Shown in pieces: positions 9,047 through 16,892 of a stretch of DNA of 64,000 nt (positions within the stretch are counted from its first letter, which is position 1; every line of letters starts with the position of its first letter). Made by a program: the position numbers and the translations under genes. This DNA comes from Mobiluncus sp034180645 (GTDB lineage Bacteria > Actinomycetota > Actinomycetes > Actinomycetales > Actinomycetaceae): positions 72,487 to 136,486 of the forward strand of contig NZ_JAXFNY010000006.1 of NCBI RefSeq assembly GCF_034180645.1, read 5' to 3'. Under the pieces are notes generated by a model that saw only the letters and a list, made by a program, of their open reading frames with translations, was not told the origin of the DNA and did not search any database.

Positions 9047-9159
9047 GCTCAGTCGCCCGCCTCGCCGGCTAACACTGCGGTCACGCTGTTCTGCCGCCAC
9101 AGCCTCGGGAAATCAGCCATTCTCCCGCCGCGACACGCGAGGCACGTTAGAATTCGAGA

Positions 9160-10626
9160 ATGCGATACCTTCCTGATGTACTGGGTCCCGGATTTGGCGC
9201 CGCTAAACTCCAGTTGGAACCTGATCAGATTTCCCCGCGTTCCGCTACTTTGGTGCGCTACACCCCCACTGAGGATCCAAAATCACAGCTACCCGACCGC
9301 ATAGTCCCGGTCAACGTGAAGCCGGGAGGGGAGCCCAACCAGGGCAGTTTCCGGATTCTTCCGCCCTCAGCCAGCCCGCAGCAGCGTGCAGGCAGCAATT
9401 CTCAGTCTGACGTTTCATCACGGTGGGATGATTCACCCGCCCGAAACCTGGATTACCTGCAGGATTACTTAACTCCAGAGCTGCGGGGTCGCGAAATTAC
9501 AGTTCTTGACGAGCTTGACGCACCCTCAGCTCCGCAATTTATCGCCGTCTATGTCCACGGGTGGAATGACTATTTTTATCAAGCTCATCTAGCCCGGATG
9601 ATGACCCATATGGGCGCCGCCTTTTACGGGATTGACCTGCACCGTTATGGTCGAAATATGCCGAGACGCTCCGGCTTAATTCCTTTCAACTGCTACGAAG
9701 ACGATTACACAACCTACGACCGGGAGCTGGATTGGGCCCTCGCCACGGCTCGCCAGGAACACCCTGATTTGCCTGTAGTCGTGATGGCTCATTCCAACGG
9801 TGGTGCCGTAGTTTCCGGGTGGGCGTCACGCCACCACGATGCCTATGACGGTCTCATCTTTATTTCTCCCTGGGTGGTGCAAGACGTATCCGGAATCCCC
9901 GCCGGCAATACTGTAAGCACCATCATTTCCAAATATTTGAAGGGGCTGCACGTACCGATGCTTGGCCCTGGTTCTACGGTTTACCAGGATTCTTTGGCGG
10001 GGTATACCACGATTGGTTCTCCCCTGCCCCGCCGCTTGGTTCCCTTTGGCAATGATCCGGCCGTGTGCGGCTGGGTCACAAACCCGCAGTGGCGCATTAT
10101 TGACGGAGCACCGATTCTATTTGGATGGCTCTCTGCCATCCTCAGCACCCAGCAATGGCTGGTGGATCATGCTCGTTTTTCCAACCAACCGGTCCTCTGC
10201 CTGACCGCAGCGCATGACCCGGATGCTTTTTATCATCCCGAGATTGCCCGAATTGACTCTCTGATGGGAAAAAAGTGGAAGTCTGCCGGGAAGACACCGC
10301 TGTGCCGAAACCTGGAAAAGCGCCGTCTTTACCTGTCAACCATGTCAAGGCATATTCGTGAGCGTGACAACAGTTCTGAGCGGGACTATTCTTATAAAAC
10401 CGCCTTAGTGGACTGGACTGAGGCGGCGCGCCATACTGACACGGTATTGAATGGAAATCTCATCGAAGATCGGATTAATACCCTTTACGGTCGGGTGGGC
10501 GGCGGATTAACGCTGCAGCAGATGTCCGGTTTGCACGATTTAACACTGTCCCAGCCTCTGGAACGTGCCGAGTTTTTCGCGGAAGTGGCGGCTTGGATTT
10601 CTCACTCCGGCATCCTAAATAAATAA
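9160..10626 (+). CDS. Alpha/beta hydrolase of unknown substrate
   Basis: 488-residue serine hydrolase. The fold is shown by FIAVYVHGWNDYFYQ (oxyanion strand), GIDLHRYGRN, the nucleophile elbow AHSNGG with Ser212, GLIFISPWV, and a late acid in CLTAAHDPDAF with a candidate His in SGLHDLT near the end. It resembles the S33/monoglyceride-lipase-like group. About 110 N-terminal residues precede the fold and are not recognised. No signal peptide is seen, so it is probably cytoplasmic. The start ATG 9160 lies six bases after a TAGAAT box and has no ribosome binding site, so it may be leaderless. Downstream of the met operon but with its own promoter. Confidence 0.8.
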   Translation: MRYLPDVLGPGFGAAKLQLEPDQISPRSATLVRYTPTEDPKSQLPDRIVPVNVKPGGEPNQGSFRILPPSASPQQRAGSNSQSDVSSRWDDSPARNLDYLQDYLTPELRGREITVLDELDAPSAPQFIAVYVHGWNDYFYQAHLARMMTHMGAAFYGIDLHRYGRNMPRRSGLIPFNCYEDDYTTYDRELDWALATARQEHPDLPVVVMAHSNGGAVVSGWASRHHDAYDGLIFISPWVVQDVSGIPAGNTVSTIISKYLKGLHVPMLGPGSTVYQDSLAGYTTIGSPLPRRLVPFGNDPAVCGWVTNPQWRIIDGAPILFGWLSAILSTQQWLVDHARFSNQPVLCLTAAHDPDAFYHPEIARIDSLMGKKWKSAGKTPLCRNLEKRRLYLSTMSRHIRERDNSSERDYSYKTALVDWTEAARHTDTVLNGNLIEDRINTLYGRVGGGLTLQQMSGLHDLTLSQPLERAEFFAEVAAWISHSGILNK

Positions 10627-10671
10627 GCAAATCTGTTTCCAAACGCTTATTACCTGGATTGATATCCTTAT

Positions 10672-10995
10672 TTAAAGCTGACTTAGAGGGCAGCCAACAC
10701 AGTGAAGACGCTGTTGGTCACTCATGGGGGTTACTTCTCCCGGCACGCAAGCCCCGTGAGCACAAGACGTGTTTACCGAGTTATTTCGGTTCGCCAACAG
10801 TCCCGTGCGGCGCAGGTGCTCTAAAAGCAGCTGCCCGTGTTCCACACTCACCCCACTACGCCTCACCGCCGCTAAGAAAGTAGAACCTTGGCTCAGAGAG
10901 TCGATAAAGATCGCGGCACGAGATTCACCAGACGCGCTCCGTAATGTTTTTCCCGCGGCCTGCATTGCGTATTTAGGGTCATCAGCGCTGTTCAT
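10672..10995 (-). CDS. FeoC-like cysteine-containing small protein
   Basis: 107-residue protein starting nine bases after feoB on the same strand. Residues about 28-70 look like a small helical, winged-helix-like domain. The C-terminus carries four Cys spaced C78-x4-C83-x15-C99-x2-C102. This is the layout of FeoC proteins, small partners of FeoB with a cysteine cluster that can hold an Fe-S centre. Sequence identity to known FeoC is not obvious, so the name rests on position, size, fold guess and cysteines. No clear Shine-Dalgarno; translation is probably coupled to feoB. Confidence 0.6.
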   Translation of the reverse strand: MNSADDPKYAMQAAGKTLRSASGESRAAIFIDSLSQGSTFLAAVRRSGVSVEHGQLLLEHLRRTGLLANRNNSVNTSCAHGACVPGEVTPMSDQQRLHCVGCPLSQL

Positions 10996-11004
10996 AAGGT
11001 TATC

Positions 11005-13341
11005 TCAAACAAAGATGCGGCCCACTTGGAACACTGCTACCGCGAGCAGCCAGGCGATAATCAGCTGTCCGCCTACCGCCGCGCAGACGCGTTTCGCCCC
11101 CAGCTGACGCCACTGTTCGGCGACGGTAGCCAGACACGGGGTGTAAGTCAAAACAAAAATCAGGAACGCTAGGGCAGCCACGGGTGCCGCCGCCGCGGAG
11201 CCTGCGGAATCGGTGAACGTTTCGCGGGTCAGTTCGCGCATAGTCGGGGTGGGGCTTCCGGCGTCTTGGGCAGCAGCTACGTCCTGTTCGGAAATATCGA
11301 CATCGGTGTAGGTCGCCGCCAGCGCGCCCAGCATGGTTTCTTTCGCGACAAACCCGGTTATCAGCGATCCCGTTAGGTGCCAGTCGCCGAAACCGGCGGG
11401 GGCAAACACAGGAGCTATCGCCGAAGCCGCCACCCCGTAAGCAGATTCATCGGCTGGCAGGGCCTCCCCAAAACGGCCCTCACCGGTAACAGGCGTAACC
11501 ATCAGGAGCCAAATCACGATGGTCATCACCACAATGACCTTACCCGCGCCCTTGAGAAAAGCCCAGGTGCGCTGCAAAGCTGAACGCACCAAGATGATGC
11601 CTCGAGGGGTCTGGTAAGCGGGAAGAACCAGCATCAGCGGCGCCCCGGTGGAAGCGCGCATGAACAGCGGACGCAACAGCAACCCTCCCAAGACCACCAT
11701 GACTATGGACAGGAAGTACATCAACCACACCACTTCGGTGGCATGAGTGCCAAAGAACACTTGGGCGATGAACATATAGACAATCATGCGCGCCGAACAG
11801 GTGATATATGGGGTGAGGATGACTGCCATCATGCGCTGGCGGGAATCCGGAACGGTACGCAGCGCCGCCAAAGTGGGAAGGTTACAGCCAAATCCCACGA
11901 TGAAGGGCATGATGACTCGGCCGTCTAAACCAATGGCACGCATCATGCGGTCACCCAGGAAGGCAACGCGAGCCATATAACCGGAGTCCTCCATGACGGC
12001 TATGGCGGCGAACATGACCAGCATCAGCGGAGCGAAAGACAGTACGACCCCCATACCGGTCAACAGTCCGTTTATCAATAAACCCTGTAAAATCGGGTTA
12101 TCCCAGCCCATCCATGTCAACCAAGTCAACACACCATCGGCTAGAGAAGGGGCATGAAACACTGTGATGTCCTGGCCGGGAGCTCCGATGGAGGTAAATG
12201 GCACCTTGAGAAGCTGGGCGGGAATCGTGAAATCCCAGCCGCCGACAGCATCAAAAATCCCCTCGAGAGGATCTTGAAAAATTGCCGCGAATGTATTGGC
12301 TAGCCAAAACACCGCGTACATAGCCAACATGAAAAGCAAAGTACCAGCAAAAGGATTGAGCAGCACCCGATCGACTTTGTCCGAGCGCGTCGCCCGCGGA
12401 ACTTCGATACGTTCCTGACGCAAACCGGATTCGATATTTTCAATCCAGTCGAAAAGCAAAGCTGCCCGCTGTGTTTCTTCCATTGGTTCGGTGATTAGCC
12501 CTGGAAGCGGGCGACCCGATGGTTCACCCGGTTGACAATTTGTCCCGCCGCAGGGGCTGAGACTTGCGGAAATATCATGGGTCAAAAGGCCAGAGCCGCT
12601 TTCGGTCTCGGCCTCAACTGGCGCGGGCATCCTGGACAGTAAGGCTTTGGCCGCCGTGACTGCCGCCTGGTTGTAGCCGGGGGCATTAACATCCCAGGGC
12701 AAACCGCTGATGTAAGTCGGATTCTGCAATGCCGCGGCAATGAGTCGTGTCGCGTCCTGCAAACCTTCGCCGGTCCGCGGATTCATCGTCGCTACGGGGA
12801 CTCCCAGCAGACAGGACAGATTATCCGCGTCAATAGCCTCATCGCTTTGCGCGGCAACGTCCTGCATGGTCAGGATGACCGCAACCGGTAGACCGGTCTG
12901 GGCTACCTGTGCCAACAGGTACAGGGAGCGCGACAGTGCGCTGGCGTCTAAAAGGGTTACGACCAGGTCAATTCCTCCGTCGTCTCGTCCGATGTCGGTT
13001 ATCGAACCGGGTTGTCCCGCCAAAGTTTGAACCACCACGGACTCATCAGGAGAATTGGGCACCAGCGAGTACGTTCCGGGGGTGTCGATAAAACGCACCC
13101 CCAGCGACTTATTGAAACCGGTAAAGACTTCTACCGTGGTTCCGGGTGCATTCACGACCGTTTGATGCATTCCGGTCAGGGTGTTAAACAGCGAAGATTT
13201 CCCCACATTGGGGTTTCCTACCAAGACCACGTTGGTGGTGTCGCGCTTGGGCAGGTAAACACGATGTGTCTGCGCGACTGCCATTGTGGTTAAGAGATCG
13301 GCAGATTCGGGCGGTAGCGGATTGCATTTGGGGCAGTTCAT
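11005..13341 (-). CDS. feoB: Ferrous iron transport protein B
   Basis: Inner-membrane Fe(II) transporter with an N-terminal G domain. G1 is GNPNVGKSS (residues 42-50), the T loop NAPGTTVE follows, and G3 is DTPG. The helical NFeoB part is followed by a long membrane domain with two Gate motifs, including GFGCNLPTLAALRTV and FVAKETMLGAL. I chose ATG 13341: GGAGAG lies 11 bases upstream inside the end of feoA. The longer frame to 13413 overlaps feoA. The protein then starts MNCPKCNP, a CxxC pair. 778 residues. Seven bases separate it from feoA. Confidence 0.95.
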   Translation of the reverse strand: MNCPKCNPLPPESADLLTTMAVAQTHRVYLPKRDTTNVVLVGNPNVGKSSLFNTLTGMHQTVVNAPGTTVEVFTGFNKSLGVRFIDTPGTYSLVPNSPDESVVVQTLAGQPGSITDIGRDDGGIDLVVTLLDASALSRSLYLLAQVAQTGLPVAVILTMQDVAAQSDEAIDADNLSCLLGVPVATMNPRTGEGLQDATRLIAAALQNPTYISGLPWDVNAPGYNQAAVTAAKALLSRMPAPVEAETESGSGLLTHDISASLSPCGGTNCQPGEPSGRPLPGLITEPMEETQRAALLFDWIENIESGLRQERIEVPRATRSDKVDRVLLNPFAGTLLFMLAMYAVFWLANTFAAIFQDPLEGIFDAVGGWDFTIPAQLLKVPFTSIGAPGQDITVFHAPSLADGVLTWLTWMGWDNPILQGLLINGLLTGMGVVLSFAPLMLVMFAAIAVMEDSGYMARVAFLGDRMMRAIGLDGRVIMPFIVGFGCNLPTLAALRTVPDSRQRMMAVILTPYITCSARMIVYMFIAQVFFGTHATEVVWLMYFLSIVMVVLGGLLLRPLFMRASTGAPLMLVLPAYQTPRGIILVRSALQRTWAFLKGAGKVIVVMTIVIWLLMVTPVTGEGRFGEALPADESAYGVAASAIAPVFAPAGFGDWHLTGSLITGFVAKETMLGALAATYTDVDISEQDVAAAQDAGSPTPTMRELTRETFTDSAGSAAAAPVAALAFLIFVLTYTPCLATVAEQWRQLGAKRVCAAVGGQLIIAWLLAVAVFQVGRIFV

Positions 13342-13348
13342 CGGATGT

Positions 13349-13738
13349 TTACTCTCCGTTGTCTGCCGCGAGGATATCTTTCGGGGAGTCCTCGAGGTGT
13401 GCCGCAATGCCACAGGCCGCCAAACGGGGCACGAATTGCGGCGAAAGGTCGTGGAGAGCTAACGCGGCTTCGAGGGCGGCCTTTTCCTGGTCCAAACCGA
13501 GCTTTTGCGCAAACTGGATGCAGGGGCGCACCAAGGCGGTCTTGGCAAAACCGCGATCCACCGCCAAACGAGTCCCGCGCACGAAGAGAACACGACCTCC
13601 AAAAGCACCCTTTTGCGTGACTGTGAAACGCGTGCCGGGACGCAGACCCAGCTCGTGAATCCGCCCACAGAATCTGTTGTGACACCCTAAATCCACCATA
13701 ATCATAGGAACCCCAACAGGACATTCACACAATCGCAC
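13349..13738 (-). CDS. feoA: Ferrous iron transport protein A domain protein
   Basis: Small SH3-like cytosolic partner of FeoB. Recognised by VDLGCHNRFCGRIHELGLRPGT followed by a beta-rich stretch ending RLAVDRGFAKTALVRP. The C-terminal 40 residues are an extra helical tail with Cys, beyond the usual 75-80 residue FeoA. The start is GTG 13738, which coincides with the predicted transcription start and would be leaderless. ATG 13705 (MIMVDLG) is the alternative and is nearer to typical FeoA starts. First gene of feoA-feoB-feoC. Confidence 0.88.
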   Translation of the reverse strand: MRLCECPVGVPMIMVDLGCHNRFCGRIHELGLRPGTRFTVTQKGAFGGRVLFVRGTRLAVDRGFAKTALVRPCIQFAQKLGLDQEKAALEAALALHDLSPQFVPRLAACGIAAHLEDSPKDILAADNGE

Positions 13739-13774
13739 GAAACTAAGCCTAACCTAGCTAAAATCTTTTTTCAA
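13739..13774 (-). promoter_or_regulatory. feo promoter with IdeR/DtxR-like iron box
   Basis: On the minus strand TTGAAA (13769-13774) and TAGGCT (13746-13751) are separated by 17 bases. The segment 13739-13757, read on the plus strand, contains GCCTAACCTA, an exact match to ten bases of the DtxR/IdeR consensus TTAGGTTAGCCTAACCTAA. The other half is poorer, about 12-13 of 19 matches overall. The box covers the -10 and start site, as expected for iron-dependent repression. Confidence 0.6.
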
Positions 13775-13817
13775 CAATTGTCTTTCGTTATTAAAACTCG
13801 TTCTTTCTAAAACCGCC

Positions 13818-13847
13818 GGTGCCGGGCCCTTGACGGAACCCGGCACC
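13818..13847 (-). terminator. Terminator after ppdK
   Basis: A 9-bp perfect stem GGTGCCGGG/CCCGGCACC with a 12-base loop lies 35 bases after the ppdK stop. On the minus strand it is followed by GGCGGTTTTAG, a weak U-tract. Confidence 0.6.
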
Positions 13848-13881
13848 AAAAAATGCGGTTTATTTAATTGGAGGCTGCGGA

Positions 13882-16614
13882 CTACTCCACACCTTGCGTG
13901 GCGGACTCGTCCCACTTCAGATGTTCCGCAGCGGCGCGACCCGCCTCGAGGCGAGCCACCGGCACCCGGAACGGCGAACAGGACACGTAATCCAGCCCGA
14001 CCTGGTGGAAGAAGTGAATCGAAATCGGATCGCCACCGTGTTCACCACAGATACCCATCGGCAGATTCGGTTTGGTGGACCGTCCGCGCTTCACACCTTC
14101 GGCGACAACGCGACCCACCCCGTGGGTGTCGATGGATTCGAACGGGGAAACCCCGAAGATTCCGGCTTCCACGTACTGCGGGAAGAACACGCCTTCCACG
14201 TCGTCACGGCTGAATCCCCACGTGGTTTGGGTCAGGTCGTTGGTGCCAAAGCTAAAGAACTCGGCTTCCTTGGCGATGGTGTCAGCGGTCATGGCGGCAC
14301 GCGGCAGCTCAATCATGCAGCCCACCGGGACATCAAAGGTAACGCCGTATTCACCCTGAACCTGAGCAATGATCTCCTCGGCTTCATCACGCACCAGCTG
14401 GAGCTCACGAATGGAACCAATCAGCGGAACCATAATCTCCGGATGCGGGTCCAAGCCCTCCTTCTTTAACTCGCAAGCCGCCGAAACCAGCGCCTTCATC
14501 TGCATCTTAAACAAGCCCGGCAGGTAAATACCCAAGCGGACGCCGCGCAGACCCAGCATCGGGTTTTCTTCATGCATCCGGCGCACGGCAGCCAGCATGT
14601 GCTGGTCTTCCTCCGAGAGCGTTTCACCCTGTGCTTTAGCCACCGCGTTCTTAATTTCCAGAGTCGTCAAGTCCGGCAGGAACTCGTGCAGCGGCGGGTC
14701 AATGAGACGAACGGTCATATGTTTGCCGTCCATAATCTTAAGCATTTCCGTAAAGTCGCCCTTTTGCAGCGGCTCCAAGGCGTCCAGGGCGTGTTGACGT
14801 TCATCGGACCCTTCTGGGGAAAGAATCAGTTTCTCTACCAGGGGTCGACGATCGCCGAGGAACATATGCTCGGTACGGCACAAGCCGATACCTTCCGCAC
14901 CGAAGTCCAAAGCCCGCTGCGTGTCCGCGGGAGTGTCGGCGTTAGTGCGCACCACCAGGCGACGAACCTCATCAGCGTGGGTCATCAACCGATCGACTGC
15001 CTTAATCAAGTCCTTCTCATCTTCGGTGGCCGAAGCATCCAAACCGGCCTGCAAACCGTGAGACAGGTAAGTGGTCACCGGGGAATCCTGCACCGGAACC
15101 ACGCCGAGGAACACCTCGCCGGTACCGCCGTCAATGGAGATTTCGTCCCCTTCGTGCAGGACGGTGTCCCCTACGGTAGCGGTCTTAGCGGCTTGGTCAA
15201 CCACGATGGTTTCTGCCCCGACCACACAGGTCTTGCCCATGCCACGAGCCACTACCGCAGCGTGGGAAGTCTTGCCACCGCGGCTGGTCAACACGCCCGC
15301 GGCCGCAACCATACCCCGCAGGTCGTCAGGGTTCGTCTCACGACGCACCAGGATGCACGGCACTCCCGCGTTAGCGGAAGCCTCGGCAGCGTCGTTATCA
15401 AACACAATCTTGCCCACCGCAGCCCCGGGAGACGCAGCCATACCCTTGGTGAACACCTCGGGCTTACCGGACATGTCAAACATCGGGAACATCAAGTTTT
15501 GCAGCTGTTCACCAGTGACCCGCAGCAGAGCTTCATCGGTGGTAATCAAACCTTCATCAACCAGCTGGGTGGCGATTCGGAAAGCCGCGGCCGGGGTGCG
15601 TTTGCCCACACGCACCTGCAGCATCCACAGCTTGCCACGTTCGATGGTGAACTCGATATCGCACATGTCCTCGTAGTGGGTTTCGAGCTTCCGCATAATA
15701 CCCAACAGTTCGTCATAGGACTTTTTGTCGTGTCCCTCCAGGTCTTTCAGGGTTTCGGTGTTGCGGATACCGGCCACCACGTCTTCGCCCTGAGCGTTCA
15801 TGAGGATGTCGCCGTACACCCCCGGACGGCCCGAGGAGGGGTCACGGGTGAAGCACACCCCGGTGCCGGAGTCCTCGCCCATATTGCCGAACACCATGGT
15901 CACAATGTTGACGGCGGTGCCCAAGTCGTGAGGAATCCGCTCGCGGCGACGATAGATGCGAGCGCGTTCAGAGTTCCAGGAACGGAACACGGCTTCAATC
16001 GCCATGTCCATCTGGGTGCGCGGATCTTGCGGGAACGGCTTGCCGGTTTGTGCCTCAACGATTTCTTTGAACTGAGCGGTGAGTTCTTTCAGATCGCTGG
16101 CATTCAAATCGGTGTCTGCCTTAGCTCCGCGGTTCTTTTTCATGTTGTCCAACGCATCGGAGAACAGGTCGCCATCAATATCCTGCACGGTCTTGCCGAA
16201 CATTTGAATCAAGCGACGGTATGAATCCCAAGCGAAGCGGTCACTGCCGGCTACCTTGGCTAAGCCTTCCACGGATTTGTCGTTCAGACCGACATTCAAA
16301 ACGGTTTCCATCATGCCGGGCATGGAGAACTTTGCGCCAGAACGCACCGACACCAACAGCGGGTCCTCAGCCGCACCCAACTCGCGGCCAACGGTTTCTT
16401 CTACTTCACGCAAAGCCTTGGTGACCTGCACGGTAGTTTCCTCCGGGACTTTACCTTCCTTCAGGTAAGCTCGGCAGGCATCGGTAGTAATCGTAAATCC
16501 CGGGGGAACCGGCAACCCGAGGTTGCTCATCTCCGCCAGGTTTGCACCCTTGCCACCCAACAGGTCCTTCTGATCCTTATTGCCTTCTGCAAAACGGTAA
16601 ACGAATTTGGGCAT
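13882..16614 (-). CDS. ppdK: Pyruvate, phosphate dikinase
   Basis: Interconverts pyruvate, ATP and Pi with PEP, AMP and PPi. The N-terminal ATP-grasp part starts KFVYRFAEGNKDQKDLLGGKGANLAEM. The phosphohistidine domain contains GGKTSHAAVVARGMGK with His451. The C-terminal PEP/pyruvate barrel holds the Cys in CGEHGGDP (about residue 856) and ends SPFRVPVARLEAGRAA. 910 residues, a full-length bacterial PPDK. Monocistronic, with a terminator downstream. Suggests PEP/pyruvate cycling in a fermentative metabolism, where its PPi link may interact with the Ppa encoded nearby. Confidence 0.97.
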   Translation of the reverse strand: MPKFVYRFAEGNKDQKDLLGGKGANLAEMSNLGLPVPPGFTITTDACRAYLKEGKVPEETTVQVTKALREVEETVGRELGAAEDPLLVSVRSGAKFSMPGMMETVLNVGLNDKSVEGLAKVAGSDRFAWDSYRRLIQMFGKTVQDIDGDLFSDALDNMKKNRGAKADTDLNASDLKELTAQFKEIVEAQTGKPFPQDPRTQMDMAIEAVFRSWNSERARIYRRRERIPHDLGTAVNIVTMVFGNMGEDSGTGVCFTRDPSSGRPGVYGDILMNAQGEDVVAGIRNTETLKDLEGHDKKSYDELLGIMRKLETHYEDMCDIEFTIERGKLWMLQVRVGKRTPAAAFRIATQLVDEGLITTDEALLRVTGEQLQNLMFPMFDMSGKPEVFTKGMAASPGAAVGKIVFDNDAAEASANAGVPCILVRRETNPDDLRGMVAAAGVLTSRGGKTSHAAVVARGMGKTCVVGAETIVVDQAAKTATVGDTVLHEGDEISIDGGTGEVFLGVVPVQDSPVTTYLSHGLQAGLDASATEDEKDLIKAVDRLMTHADEVRRLVVRTNADTPADTQRALDFGAEGIGLCRTEHMFLGDRRPLVEKLILSPEGSDERQHALDALEPLQKGDFTEMLKIMDGKHMTVRLIDPPLHEFLPDLTTLEIKNAVAKAQGETLSEEDQHMLAAVRRMHEENPMLGLRGVRLGIYLPGLFKMQMKALVSAACELKKEGLDPHPEIMVPLIGSIRELQLVRDEAEEIIAQVQGEYGVTFDVPVGCMIELPRAAMTADTIAKEAEFFSFGTNDLTQTTWGFSRDDVEGVFFPQYVEAGIFGVSPFESIDTHGVGRVVAEGVKRGRSTKPNLPMGICGEHGGDPISIHFFHQVGLDYVSCSPFRVPVARLEAGRAAAEHLKWDESATQGVE

Positions 16615-16814
16615 GTGTTAAGCCTCCAACTTTTTCGAACTATCTGCGCACCACGCGCCAAAACCATCCTAGCAATATTTCCCTTCTCACTCACACCGCC
16701 CTATTTGCGCCCCCTCACGGGTTTCGCCACGTCTCGAGCCTGGTACGGCCCAACGTCCTAACCGGTTTAATCGCCCCTTGGTCGCGCTGTAAAACGGGAA
16801 CACCGGAAAATGCG

Positions 16815-16852
16815 GCAGGTTCCCCTCCCGCGACAACGGGCGAGGAACCTGC
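16815..16852 (-). terminator. Terminator after the putative anti-sigma gene
   Basis: GCAGGTTCC and GGAACCTGC form a perfect 9-bp outer stem, extended inward with mismatches. On the minus strand it is followed by GCATTTTCC. It lies about 40 bases past the stop of the gene at 16893. Confidence 0.6.
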
Positions 16853-16892
16853 TTGATTGAAAGGAACAAATATAAAAGTTTTTGGAACGGGC

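Noticed and set aside
10659..10883. Short plus-strand frame opposite the FeoC-like gene
   Set aside because: Overlaps a minus-strand gene with better context and a cysteine motif; no start signal.
14572..16224. Long plus-strand open frame (550 codons) opposite ppdK
   Set aside because: It lies entirely antisense to a strongly conserved PPDK. Its product is rich in His, Arg and Gln with no recognisable domain, as expected for a shadow of biased codons.
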